A DNA stretch of 64,000 bases. Source: Saccharothrix syringae. Its GTDB lineage: Bacteria > Actinomycetota > Actinomycetes > Mycobacteriales > Pseudonocardiaceae. Below, piece by piece: positions 16,935-25,189 of the stretch (positions are counted from its first letter, which is position 1; each line of letters begins with the position of its first letter). The translations under genes were made by a program, and so were the position numbers. A model generated the notes under the pieces. The model saw only the letters and a program-made list of their open reading frames with translations, did no database searches and was not told the origin of the DNA. The stretch lies in contig NZ_CP034550.1 of NCBI RefSeq assembly GCF_009498035.1, positions 1,674,001 to 1,738,000 on the forward strand. Direction: 5' to 3'.

Positions 16935-18194
16935 ATGAGCCGCCACCGCGTGCCGCTGGCCCTGCTGGTCGCCCTGACCTTCCTGGGCGGCCTCACCGCG
17001 GCCGTGGCACCCCGGTCGCCCGCGCCCGCGGTCGCCGCCGCTGCCGAGCAGGCCCGGTCCGAGCAGGTCGGGGCGCTGCTCGACCGGCGCGCCCGGGCCC
17101 TGCTGGCGCGCGACGAGGCGGCGTTCACCGCCGACCTCGACCCCGGCGCGGACCCGGCGTTCCGGCGGCGGCAGCTCGACCTGTTCCGCAACCTCGCCGC
17201 CGTGCCGCTGGCCGAGTGGGGCTACCGCCTGACCGGCGGCCCCGACAGCGCACCGCCCGCGCCGCCCGCCGCCGACGAGGTGTGGGCGCCCGGCGTGCGG
17301 CTGTCCTACCGGCTGCGCGGCGTGGACGTCGAGGCGAGCGAGCAGGACGCGGCCTACCTGTTCACCCGGCGCGGCGACCGCTGGTACCTCAACTCCGACA
17401 CCGCGCTGGAGCCGCTGGGCAGGCGCACCTGGCGCGGGCCGTGGGACTTCGGGCCGTGCCAGGTGCTCACCGGGCCGGGCGGGTTCGTGCTCACCCACCC
17501 CGGCGGCGAGCCGCTGGCGCGGCGGGTGCTGGCGGAGCTGGACGGCGCGGTGCGCGCGGTCACCGAGGTGTGGGGCCAGGCGTGGGCGCGGCAGGTGGCC
17601 GTGCTGGTCCCGGCCGGCGCCGAGGAGATGGCCGCGCTGGTCGGGCCCGGGTTCGCCACCGGGGCGATCGCGGGCGTCGCGGTGGCCGACCGGGTGGACC
17701 CCGCCACGCGCACCGCGCGCGGCCAGCGGGTGGTGCTCAACCCGGCCGCCGCCGGTGCCCTGTCGCCCACCGCGCTGCGGGTGCTGCTGCGGCACGAGAT
17801 CACGCACGTCGCGGTGCGCGGCGAGACCGTCGACGGCGCGCCGATGTGGCTGCTGGAGGGCTTCGCGGACTACGTCGGCTACCGGGGCGGCGACGTGCCG
17901 CCCAAGCGGGCCGCGCCCCTGCTCGCCGCCCGGGTCCGGGAGGGGCTGCCGACCGCGCTGCCCGCCGACGAGGACTTCCGCGGCGCCGACATGGAGCTGG
18001 CCTACCAGCAGGCGTGGTCGCTGAACACCTACCTGGCCTCGGTGCTGGGCGAACCCGGCCTGGTGGACCTGTACCGGCGGCTGGCCCGGGTGCGGGCGTC
18101 CGAAGTGGACGGGGTGCTGGTCGAGGTGACCGGCGAGGGCACCGCGGCGCTCGTCGCGGGCTGGCGCGAGTACCTGCGCGCGACGTTCCCGTAA
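16935..18194 (+). CDS. secreted or anchored putative zinc metallopeptidase (HEXXH)
   Basis: The 419-residue protein starts with a basic, then hydrophobic signal segment (RVPLALLVALTFLGGLTAAV). The zinc motif HEITH is at 287-291, and MWLLEGFADYVGY about 20 residues later supplies Glu308 as a gluzincin-type third ligand. This matches the peptidase MA-like superfamily. The function beyond peptidase fold is unknown. It lies between the NlpC/P60 gene and pimB, in the position of Rv2189c. Its TAA stop codon is also the first part of the candidate pimB -10 box. The start ATG 16935 lacks a clear ribosome binding site, and a leaderless start is possible. Confidence 0.75.
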   Translation: MSRHRVPLALLVALTFLGGLTAAVAPRSPAPAVAAAAEQARSEQVGALLDRRARALLARDEAAFTADLDPGADPAFRRRQLDLFRNLAAVPLAEWGYRLTGGPDSAPPAPPAADEVWAPGVRLSYRLRGVDVEASEQDAAYLFTRRGDRWYLNSDTALEPLGRRTWRGPWDFGPCQVLTGPGGFVLTHPGGEPLARRVLAELDGAVRAVTEVWGQAWARQVAVLVPAGAEEMAALVGPGFATGAIAGVAVADRVDPATRTARGQRVVLNPAAAGALSPTALRVLLRHEITHVAVRGETVDGAPMWLLEGFADYVGYRGGDVPPKRAAPLLAARVREGLPTALPADEDFRGADMELAYQQAWSLNTYLASVLGEPGLVDLYRRLARVRASEVDGVLVEVTGEGTAALVAGWREYLRATFP

Positions 18195-18197
18195 CGT
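18192..18197 (+). promoter_or_regulatory. candidate -10 box for pimB overlapping the upstream stop codon
   Basis: TAACGT begins with the TAA stop codon of the metallopeptidase gene and lies 6 nt before the pimB GTG at 18204, the spacing of leaderless transcripts. Confidence 0.45.
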
Positions 18198-18203
18198 GGG
18201 CCC

Positions 18204-19334
18204 GTGCGTCGGACCCTGCTGGTGACCAATGACTTCCCGCCCCGGCCCGGTGGCATCCAGGCATACCTGCACGCCCTGGCCGTGCGGCTGCCCGACCTCG
18301 TGGTGTACGCGCCGTCGTGGACCTCGCCCGCCGGCTCGCACCCCGAGTTCGACGCGGTGCAGCCGTTCGAGGTGGTCCGGCACCCCGGGACGCTGATGCT
18401 GCCCACCCCCGACGTGCTCCGGCGGGCGAAGGACGTCGTGCGCGGCGCCGGCTGCGAGGCCGTGTGGTTCGGCGCGGCGGCCCCGCTGGCGCTGATGGCG
18501 CCGTGGCTGCGGGCCGCCGGCGCGGCGCGGGTGGTGGCGTCCACGCACGGGCACGAGGTGGGCTGGTCGATGCTGCCGGGCGCGCGCCAGGCGCTGCGGC
18601 GGATCGGGTCCGATGTGGACGTGGTCACGTTCGTCAGCCGGTACACGCGGTCCCGGTTCGCGGCGGCGTTCGGGCCGATGGCGGCGCTGGAGCACCTGCC
18701 GTCCGGTGTGGACACCTCGGTCTACCGGCCGGACGCGGGTGCCCGCGCGGAGATCCGCGCCCGGTACGGCCTCGGCGACCGGCCGGTGGTGGTGTGCGTG
18801 TCGCGGCTGGTGCCGCGCAAGGGGCAGGACGTGCTGGTGCGGGCGCTGCCCGAGATCCGGCGCCGGGTGCCGGGCGCGGCGCTGCTGGTGGTGGGCGGCG
18901 GGCCGTACCGGGGGGCGTTGGAGGAGCTGGCTGCCTCGGTGGGGGTGTCGGAGCACGTCGTGATGACCGGGTCGGTGCCGTGGGAGGAACTGCCCGCGCA
19001 CTACAACGCGGGTGACGTGTTCGCCATGCCCTGCCGGACGCGGGGGAGGGGGCTGGACGTCGAGGGGCTGGGGATCGTGTACCTGGAGGCGTCGGCGACC
19101 GGGCTGCCCGTGGTGGCCGGTCGGTCGGGTGGTGCGCCGGAGACCGTGCGGGACGGGGTGACCGGGCGCGTGGTGGACGGGCGCGAGGTGGCCGAGGTGG
19201 TCGACGCGGTGGCCGGGCTGCTGGCCGACCCGGGGGTGGCGGCGAAGATGGGGGCGGCGGGGCGCGAGTGGGTCACGCGGGAGTGGCGGTGGGAGGACCT
19301 GGCCGACCGGCTGGTTCGGCTGATCGACGGGTGA
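18204..19334 (+). CDS. pimB: GDP-mannose-dependent phosphatidylinositol monomannoside mannosyltransferase
   Basis: This GT4-family enzyme (GT-B fold) probably adds the second mannose to phosphatidylinositol mannoside, the base of PIM and lipomannan. Features of the family are visible: the N-terminal glycine-rich NDFPPRPGGIQAYLH, the donor-binding CVSRLVPRKGQD, and the C-terminal EX7E-type GIVYLEASATGLPVVAG. The length of 376 residues matches PimB' (Rv2188c), and the position next to the acyl-CoA ligase and Rv2189c-like genes supports the assignment. Another GT4 mannosyltransferase cannot be excluded. The start GTG 18204 fits leaderless initiation. Confidence 0.88.
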   Translation: MRRTLLVTNDFPPRPGGIQAYLHALAVRLPDLVVYAPSWTSPAGSHPEFDAVQPFEVVRHPGTLMLPTPDVLRRAKDVVRGAGCEAVWFGAAAPLALMAPWLRAAGAARVVASTHGHEVGWSMLPGARQALRRIGSDVDVVTFVSRYTRSRFAAAFGPMAALEHLPSGVDTSVYRPDAGARAEIRARYGLGDRPVVVCVSRLVPRKGQDVLVRALPEIRRRVPGAALLVVGGGPYRGALEELAASVGVSEHVVMTGSVPWEELPAHYNAGDVFAMPCRTRGRGLDVEGLGIVYLEASATGLPVVAGRSGGAPETVRDGVTGRVVDGREVAEVVDAVAGLLADPGVAAKMGAAGREWVTREWRWEDLADRLVRLIDG

Positions 19335-19605
19335 GCGACGCTCGTTGGTGGTTGGTGGTTGGTGGCTGGTGGCTGGTGGCTGAGAGCCGGGAGCCGGGAG
19401 CCGAGGGCCGGGGACTGGCGGCTGAGGGCCGGGAGCCGAGGGCCGGGAGCCGGGACCCGAGGGCTGGGAGCCGGCGGCTGAGGGCCGGAGGCGGGAGCCG
19501 GGGCCAAAGGTCAGGGGCCGGAAGCCGGGCGCCGAAGGTCGGGGGCCGGGAGCCGAGGGCTGGGGCCGGGGTCGGAAGCTGAGGGCCGGAGGTCGGGAGC
19601 CGAAG
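19335..19605. repeat. degenerate GC-rich minisatellite
   Basis: After pimB there are about 260 nt built from imperfect short units such as GGTTGGTGGCTGGTGG and GGGAGCCGAGGGCCGG. The G excess on this strand is strong. No gene, start signal or conserved frame is credible here. Confidence 0.85.
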
Positions 19606-19649
19606 GCCCAGCTTATCCATCAATCGCTTGATTGATGGATAAGCTGGGC
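19606..19649. terminator. perfect 20-bp inverted repeat between convergent genes
   Basis: Arms 19606-19625 and 19630-19649 are exact complements around a GCTT loop. The inner half of each arm (TTATCCATCAATC) is strikingly AT-rich for this genome. It sits between the 3' ends of pimB and the coiled-coil gene, so a bidirectional terminator is the simplest role. There is no U-tract. Confidence 0.65.
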
Positions 19650-19687
19650 GCAGGTCTCCTGTGCGGCAAGCACCCGGCCGACCCGGG

Positions 19688-20641
19688 TCAGCTGGCCAGC
19701 TCCAGTTCGCTGCGCTGCGTCGGCAGTGCGGTCACGACGTCCGGCAGCGCCCCGCCGGCAGGCACCCCATCGGTCGACCTCTCCTCGACCAGCACCTCCT
19801 CGACCAGCACTTCCTCCGGCAGCACCTCCTCCGGCAGCGGGTCGAGCAGCGGCTCGGCCTCGGCCAGCAGCTCACGCGCGGTCCGCAGTCCCTCGGCGAT
19901 GCGGTCACGACGCCCGCGCAGCTCGTCCACCCGCCGCTGCGCCTCGGCGACGATGCCGGCCGCCCGGGCCTCCGCCTCGCGCACCAGCCGCGCCGCCTCC
20001 GCCTCGGCCGCCGCCCGCCGGGCGGCCAGGTCGGCGGCGGCCTCGGCGCGGCGGGCGTTCATGGCCAGCTCGAAGTCCGCCTGGACCTGCTCGCGCAGCT
20101 CGGCGGCCTGCTCGTCCAGCTCGCGCCGCCGCAGCTCGGCCTGCCGCGTCATGGCGTGGACCCGGTCGTGCGCCTGCCGCATGACCTCCCGGTGCTCGGC
20201 CTCCAGCTCGCGGCGGCGCTCGTCCAGCTCGCCGACCAGGCGGTCGTAGCGCTCGCGCAACCTGGTCGACGCCCGCTCCGCCGACGCCCAGTGGTGCTCG
20301 GCGGCGGCCTTGGCGCGGGCGGTGATCTCGGCCGCCTGCTCGTGCGCCAGCTCGGCCATCCGCCGCAGGCGGTAGTCCAGGGCCTGCGGGTCGACCGGGG
20401 TCCGGCACACCCGGTCCAGCTGCTGCCGCAGCACGTGGATCTCCGCCCGGGCGTTCTCCAGCTGCCGGGTCAGGTCCTCGGCGCGGGCGACCGCCTCGTC
20501 GCGGTCCACCGCGAGCGCCCGGAGGTCCGCCTCGGTGGCGGCGACGTGCCGCCGCACCTGGCCGGGGTCGAAGCCGCGCCACACCACGTCGAAGTCGGTG
20601 CGCAGGGGCAGCAGTTCCGCGTCGCCGTCGGCCGCCGTCAC
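19688..20641 (-). CDS. DivIVA/Wag31-like coiled-coil protein
   Basis: The 317-residue acidic protein begins with a short N-terminal segment containing LRTDFDVVWRGFDPGQVRRH, which resembles the start of DivIVA-domain proteins. An almost unbroken coiled coil runs to about residue 265. The C-terminus contains a five-residue repeat (EEVLPEEVLVEEVLVEE). GTG 20641 is chosen because GAGGAGG lies about 8 nt upstream. DivIVA proteins mark curved or polar membrane in actinobacteria. This copy lacks other domains and is probably not the main Wag31, which is encoded near ftsZ, so a scaffold role in envelope growth is only an inference. Confidence 0.7.
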   Translation of the reverse strand: MTAADGDAELLPLRTDFDVVWRGFDPGQVRRHVAATEADLRALAVDRDEAVARAEDLTRQLENARAEIHVLRQQLDRVCRTPVDPQALDYRLRRMAELAHEQAAEITARAKAAAEHHWASAERASTRLRERYDRLVGELDERRRELEAEHREVMRQAHDRVHAMTRQAELRRRELDEQAAELREQVQADFELAMNARRAEAAADLAARRAAAEAEAARLVREAEARAAGIVAEAQRRVDELRGRRDRIAEGLRTARELLAEAEPLLDPLPEEVLPEEVLVEEVLVEERSTDGVPAGGALPDVVTALPTQRSELELAS

Positions 20642-20772
20642 GGGAGGCTCCTCCTCGCTGTGATCGAAGTCATTTCCGCCGGGGACGCCTTGCGCGCCCC
20701 TCCACACCTTTGTTAGCACTCTCGGGCAGTGAGTGCCAACCGTGGTCTGCTTGTCGCTCCAGGAGGTCCCTC

Positions 20773-21975
20773 TTGAGCAGCTCGCCTTCCGCAGCTCCCG
20801 CCCACCCCCTGCCGCGCGGTCCCGAGGACCCGCTGCGCGTCGCCCTGGTCGCCCCGCCCTACTTCGACGTCCCGCCCAAGGCGTACGGCGGGGTGGAGGC
20901 CGTCGTGGCCGACCTGGCCGACGCGCTGGTCGCCCGCGGCCACTCGGTGACCCTGCTCGGCGCGGGCGAGCCCGGCACCGCCGCCCGCTTCGTGCCCGTG
21001 TGGGAGCGGACGGTCCCCGAGCGTCTAGGCGAGCCGTTCCCCGAGGTCGCCCACGCCGCGGCCGTGCGCCGGGAGCTGGAGCGGCTGGCGGTGGCCGAGG
21101 GGCTCGACGTCGTCCACGACCACACCCTCGCCGGTCCCCTCAACGCGCCCGCCCTGGCCGCGCTGGGCGTGCCCACCGTGGTCACCGTGCACGGCCCGGT
21201 CGACGAGGACCTGCACCGCTACTACCGCGCCCTCGGCGAGGACGTGCACCTGGTCGCCATCAGCGACCGCCAGCGCGCGCTGGCCCCCGACCTGAACTGG
21301 ACCGCCACCGTCCACAACGCACTGCGCCTGCGCGACTGGCCGTTCCGGGCGCGCAAGGAGGACTACGCGCTGTTCCTCGGCCGCTTCCACCCGGACAAGG
21401 CGCCGCACCTGGCCCTGGAGGCCGCGCACGCCGCCGGCGTGCCGCTGGTCCTGGCGGGCAAGTGCGCCGAGCCGGTCGAGAAGGAGTACTTCGAGCGCGA
21501 GGTGCGCCCGCGGCTGACCGACCGCGACCACGTCTTCGGCGTCGCCGACGCCACCGCGAAGCGCGAACTGCTGGCCAACGCCCGCTGCCTGCTGTTCCCC
21601 ATCCGGTGGGAGGAGCCGTTCGGCATGGTCATGATCGAGGCGATGGCCTGCGGCACGCCCGTGGTGGCGCTGCGCGCGGGCGCGGTGCCCGAGGTCGTGG
21701 CCGACGGCGTCACCGGCCTGGTCCGCGACCACCCCGACGAGCTGGTCGAGGCGCTGCGCGAGGTGCGCGCCCTGGACCCGGCGGCCTGCCGCGCCCACGT
21801 CGCCGAGCACTTCGACGTCGACCGCCTCGGCGCGGGCTACGAGGCCGCCTACCGCCGGGCCCTCGAACCCGGCCGCGACCTCGACGCCCTGCGCCGCGAC
21901 TACGCCGCCCTGGACTCCGCGCTCGACCGGGTCTACGAGCGCGGCGTCGTGCACGCCTCCGGAGAACCGGCGTGA
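20773..21975 (+). CDS. GT4-family glycosyltransferase
   Basis: The TTG at 20773 has AGGAGG (20761-20766) 6 nt upstream, which decides the start. The 400-residue protein has the GT-B fold of GT4 enzymes. An N-terminal acceptor-binding domain contains VALVAPPYFDVPPKAYGGVE. The nucleotide-sugar domain contains FLGRFHPDKAPHLALEAA and a C-terminal EPFGMVMIEAMACGTPVVA (EX7E motif). The stop overlaps the next start in GTGA, so it is coupled to a glycogen-debranching-type enzyme. That suggests a role in alpha-glucan or another glucoside. The donor sugar cannot be read from the sequence. Confidence 0.85.
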   Translation: MSSSPSAAPAHPLPRGPEDPLRVALVAPPYFDVPPKAYGGVEAVVADLADALVARGHSVTLLGAGEPGTAARFVPVWERTVPERLGEPFPEVAHAAAVRRELERLAVAEGLDVVHDHTLAGPLNAPALAALGVPTVVTVHGPVDEDLHRYYRALGEDVHLVAISDRQRALAPDLNWTATVHNALRLRDWPFRARKEDYALFLGRFHPDKAPHLALEAAHAAGVPLVLAGKCAEPVEKEYFEREVRPRLTDRDHVFGVADATAKRELLANARCLLFPIRWEEPFGMVMIEAMACGTPVVALRAGAVPEVVADGVTGLVRDHPDELVEALREVRALDPAACRAHVAEHFDVDRLGAGYEAAYRRALEPGRDLDALRRDYAALDSALDRVYERGVVHASGEPA

Positions 21976-24086
21976 CCGGCGCACCGGAGCCCTTCAACGC
22001 GGGGGAGCCCGCCCTGACCGGCGCCTCCGGCGGCACCACCACCCTGGTGGAGGGCAGCACGTTCTGCCTGTCCGACGGCACGGGCGACATCGAGCCGGGC
22101 ACCGCGCACGGGCTGTTCTTCCGGGACGCGCGGGTGCTGTCGCGGTGGCAGCTGCGCCTGGACGGCCGCGCGCCGCACCCGCTGTCGGTGGCGCACCCCG
22201 AGGCGTTCGCGGCCAGGTTCGTGCTGCGCCGCCCGCCCGGCGCGGGGCAGGCCGACAGCACGCTGCTGCTGGTGCGCGAACGCCTGGTCGGCGACGGCAT
22301 GCGGGAGGTCGTCACCGTGGAGAACCTGGGCCGCGAGGCCACGGCCGTGCGCCTGGACCTGCACGTCGACGCCGACTTCGCCGACCTGTTCGCGGTGAAG
22401 GAGGGGCGCGCGGTGCCCGGTGGCGCCGACGTCACCGCGGCGGGCCGGGAACTGCTGCTGCGCGACCGCGGTGACGGCGCGCGCGGGCTGTCCGTCAGCG
22501 CCACGGGCGACGTCACCGCGGTGCCCGGCGCGTTGAGCTGGCAGGTCGTGGTGCCCGCCGGGAAGCGGTGGTCCACCGAGGTCGCGGTGCAGCCCACCCT
22601 GGCCGGGCGGCCCGTCGAACCGCGGTTCCACCGCGGCGAGCGGATGGAGCACACCGAGCCCGCGCGCAAGATCATGGCCTGGCGCGCCGCCAGCACCGCG
22701 GTCACCGCGACCGACCCGGTGCTGACCGCCGTGCTGCGCCGCACCGAGAGCGACCTGGGCGCGTTGCAGATCCACGACCCGACGCGCGGCGGGCGGCCGT
22801 TCGTCGCCGCCGGCGCGCCGTGGTTCATGACCCTGTTCGGCCGCGACAGCCTGCTCACCGCGTGGATGGCGTTGCCGCTGGACGTCGGCCTGGCGCTGGG
22901 CACCCTCCAGACCCTCGCCGAGACCCAGGGCACCAGGACCGACCCGCTGACCGAGGAGGAGCCCGGTCGCGTCCTGCACGAGCTGCGCCTGGGCCCGGAC
23001 AGCACGGCGGTGCTGGGCGGCAACCACTACTTCGGCACCGCGGACGCCACCCCGCTGTTCGTGATGCTGCTGGCCGAGTGCTGGCGGTGGGGCGCGGACC
23101 CGGAGGTGGTGCGGGCCCTGCTGCCCGCCGCGGACGCCGCGCTGACCTGGGTGCAGCGGTACGGCGACCGCGACGGCGACGGGTTCGTCGAGTACCGGCG
23201 CGCCACCGACCGCGGCCTGGCCAACCAGGGCTGGAAGGACAGCTTCGACGGCGTCAACGACGCCTCCGGCCGCCTGGCCGTGCCGCCGATCGCGCTGTGC
23301 GAGGTGCAGGCGTACGCCTACGGCGCGCTGCTGGCGCGGGCGGAGCTGGCCGAGGGGTTCGACGACCCGGCGGGCGCCGCCCGGCTGCGCGCCCGGGCCG
23401 ACGAGCTGCGGCGGCGGTTCGCCGAGGCGTTCTGGCTGCCCGACCGCGGCTGGTACGCCGTGGCGCTGGACGGGCGCAAGCAACCCGTCGACGCGCTGAC
23501 CAGCAACAGCGCCCACTGCCTGTGGACCGGGATCGCGACCGACGAGCACGCCGGAGCGCTGATCCGGCGGCTGGCCGACGCGGACATGGAGACCGGGTAC
23601 GGCCTGCGCACGCTCGCCGCGTCGATGGGGGCCTACAACCCCATGAGCTACCACAACGGGTCGGTGTGGCCGCACGACACGGCCATCGCCGTGGCCGGCC
23701 TGCTGCGCTACGCCCACCTGCCGGGGGCGGTGGACCTGGCGCACCGGCTGGCCGAGGGCCTGCTGGACGCCGCCGCCGCGTTCGGCGGCCGGCTGCCGGA
23801 GCTGTTCTGCGGCTTCTCCCGGGACGACTTCAGCCCGCCCGTGCCGTACCCGACCTCGTGCTCGCCGCAGGCGTGGGCCAGCGCCGCGCCGCTGCTGCTG
23901 GTGCGCGCCTTCCTCGGCCTCGACCCGCACGTGCCGCGGCGGCGGCTGGCGGTCTCGCCGCACCTGCCGGGGCGGTGGGGCGAGGTGTCGCTGACCGACC
24001 TGCGGCTGGGCGAGGCGGTCGTGCGGGTGCGGGCGAGCGGCGAGCGCGCGGAGGTGGAGGGCCTGCCGGACGGCTGGACCACCTGA
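21972..24086 (+). CDS. amylo-alpha-1,6-glucosidase family protein (GH133-like)
   Basis: The 704-residue cytoplasmic protein has an N-terminal GDE_N_bis-type beta-rich domain (about 10-260). A C-terminal (alpha/alpha)6-barrel glucosidase domain shows WFMTLFGRDSLLTAWMALP, GLANQGWKDSFDGV and NPMSYHNGSVWPHDTAI, segments conserved in glycogen-debranching relatives. The acids in GRDS and KDSFD sit where substrate-binding and catalytic residues are expected. The start GTG 21972 overlaps the GT4 stop. Together the pair probably builds and trims a glucan or glucoside. Proteins of this family are often annotated only as glycogen debranching-like, so the exact substrate is open. Confidence 0.85.
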   Translation: MTGAPEPFNAGEPALTGASGGTTTLVEGSTFCLSDGTGDIEPGTAHGLFFRDARVLSRWQLRLDGRAPHPLSVAHPEAFAARFVLRRPPGAGQADSTLLLVRERLVGDGMREVVTVENLGREATAVRLDLHVDADFADLFAVKEGRAVPGGADVTAAGRELLLRDRGDGARGLSVSATGDVTAVPGALSWQVVVPAGKRWSTEVAVQPTLAGRPVEPRFHRGERMEHTEPARKIMAWRAASTAVTATDPVLTAVLRRTESDLGALQIHDPTRGGRPFVAAGAPWFMTLFGRDSLLTAWMALPLDVGLALGTLQTLAETQGTRTDPLTEEEPGRVLHELRLGPDSTAVLGGNHYFGTADATPLFVMLLAECWRWGADPEVVRALLPAADAALTWVQRYGDRDGDGFVEYRRATDRGLANQGWKDSFDGVNDASGRLAVPPIALCEVQAYAYGALLARAELAEGFDDPAGAARLRARADELRRRFAEAFWLPDRGWYAVALDGRKQPVDALTSNSAHCLWTGIATDEHAGALIRRLADADMETGYGLRTLAASMGAYNPMSYHNGSVWPHDTAIAVAGLLRYAHLPGAVDLAHRLAEGLLDAAAAFGGRLPELFCGFSRDDFSPPVPYPTSCSPQAWASAAPLLLVRAFLGLDPHVPRRRLAVSPHLPGRWGEVSLTDLRLGEAVVRVRASGERAEVEGLPDGWTT

Positions 24087-24337
24087 GGGATTCGGACCAC
24101 GGTGACCGGACCGCCCGGCAGGACCACCCGAGCCGCCGGCCGGTCCGGGCGGGGGCGCCGACCGACCCGTCGGCGGTCGGCGCCCGCCGAGTACCGGCGG
24201 TCGCGCGGCTCCGCGACCCCGGCGCGCACGAGCGCCCAGGGCGTGAACGCCCGCCGCCTTCCCGGTCGCGCGGGCCGGGAGGTCGACGTCGTCCAGCCGC
24301 TCCGGATCACCCGGTCGGGGGGCGTTCCCCCAGGCGC
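24087..24337. other. GC-rich intergenic region, no gene supported
   Basis: Apart from a terminator hairpin (24153-24185) I see nothing definite. A frame from 24102 to 24341 is rich in Arg, Pro and Gly and runs across the hairpin, so it is not accepted as a gene. Confidence 0.6.
24153..24185 (+). terminator. hairpin after the amylo-alpha-1,6-glucosidase gene
   Basis: Arms 24153-24164 and 24174-24185 (GGGCGCCGACCG and its exact complement) enclose a 9-nt loop 67 nt after the stop codon. Confidence 0.6.
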
Positions 24338-24366
24338 TTGACCTGCTGCGCGACTCTGGTTATAAG
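24338..24366 (+). promoter_or_regulatory. strong sigma-70-like promoter
   Basis: TTGACC (24338-24343) and TATAAG (24361-24366) are separated by exactly 17 nt. This is near-consensus for the housekeeping sigma factor and the clearest -35/-10 pair in the window. Transcription would start near 24373 and run into the small gene at 24417. Confidence 0.75.
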
Positions 24367-24416
24367 AAAGGTGTATCGGTCAGTTACCAGGTGATCGTGG
24401 CCCGGGAGTGATCGAC

Positions 24417-24728
24417 GTGACCGGTGTGCCGAGGGTCGGGCGGTCGGGTTCCGCCACCGCCGACGCGCACTTCGCCGACGTGGTCTTCGCCGACCAGCAG
24501 TGGGTGGACGCGGAGTTCGCGGCGCTCATCGCCGCCAACTTCGACGCCGCCGCCCCCGCCCCGCGCCCCCGCCCGGCGCGCGGGCCCTCACGCCACCCCC
24601 GACCGCCCGCGCCCGCCGGTGAACCGGTGGCGGGCGCGTGGGGTGCGAAGCCCCCGGTCGAGGCCCGGGAGCGCTCGCCACCCGCCCGCGCCCACCGAGC
24701 GAGTTCCACCGAGCGAGCGAGGAGGTGA
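24417..24728 (+). CDS. small hypothetical protein (103 aa)
   Basis: Two in-frame starts exist. GTG 24417 is preferred over GTG 24408 because GGGAG (24404-24408) then sits 8 nt upstream. The first 50 residues look like a folded or peptide-binding segment (DAHFADVVFADQQWVDAEFA, then ALIAANFD). The remainder is a Pro/Arg/Ala-rich tail ending in STERARR, possibly disordered. The strong promoter just upstream argues for real expression. No family is recognised. The tail could have been extended by loss of a stop codon. Confidence 0.55.
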   Translation: MTGVPRVGRSGSATADAHFADVVFADQQWVDAEFAALIAANFDAAAPAPRPRPARGPSRHPRPPAPAGEPVAGAWGAKPPVEARERSPPARAHRASSTERARR

Positions 24729-24966
24729 TGGGCACGGGGCCGGGACCGAAGCGCCCGCCGCGGAGCGGCTCGTCCTCCCCTTCCGCCGGCAGCCCGCGAC
24801 CAGCGCCGGCCCGGCGTCCGACGACGCGCCCGCGACGAGCGCCCCGGCGGTGCCGCGCGGTCGGCGGCCCCACCCCACGACCCGGACCACCCACGAAATG
24901 CGTGCGCGCCCGCCGCCGCCTACGGTGGCAGCGGGCACTACCCCTGCGCTCCCGGGAGGACCGTCG

Positions 24967-25185
24967 ATGAGTCCGGAGACGCCGTGGAACGACGCGGCCG
25001 ACCAGCTCCGCCCAGTCGAACCCGAAGTGGAGGGCGCCGACCTGGACGAGGAAGCCGCCGTCGGTCGCGACGCGCCCACCGCGGTGACGCCGACGGGCGG
25101 TTTCGAAGCGGACCCGGCCGACGTCGCCGACCAGCAGCGCGCCGTCCCGCTGCCGGACGACCAGCCGGACCCCGACCGGTTCTGA
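24967..25185 (+). CDS. small acidic hypothetical protein (72 aa)
   Basis: ATG 24967 is preceded by GGGAGGA with good spacing. The product is strongly acidic (MSPETPWNDAADQLRPVEPE; ending DDQPDPDRF) and likely disordered, with no Cys and no membrane segment. It ends 4 nt from the stop codon of the convergent SARP gene. Upstream, 24729-24966 shows no gene or clear signal. The function is unknown. Similar acidic peptides are common in this family of bacteria but I cannot name one. Confidence 0.6.
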   Translation: MSPETPWNDAADQLRPVEPEVEGADLDEEAAVGRDAPTAVTPTGGFEADPADVADQQRAVPLPDDQPDPDRF

Positions 25186-25189
25186 CCGG

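Noticed and set aside
19606..19649. Phage or plasmid attachment site
   Set aside because: There is no tRNA, integrase or direct-repeat partner in the window; terminator function is simpler.
19632..20249. Plus-strand frame across the coiled-coil gene
   Set aside because: Ser/Arg-rich antisense shadow; the minus strand has a clear start, ribosome binding site and heptad pattern.
24102..24341. Possible 79-residue gene
   Set aside because: The product is Arg/Pro/Gly-rich, spans a terminator hairpin and runs into the next promoter.
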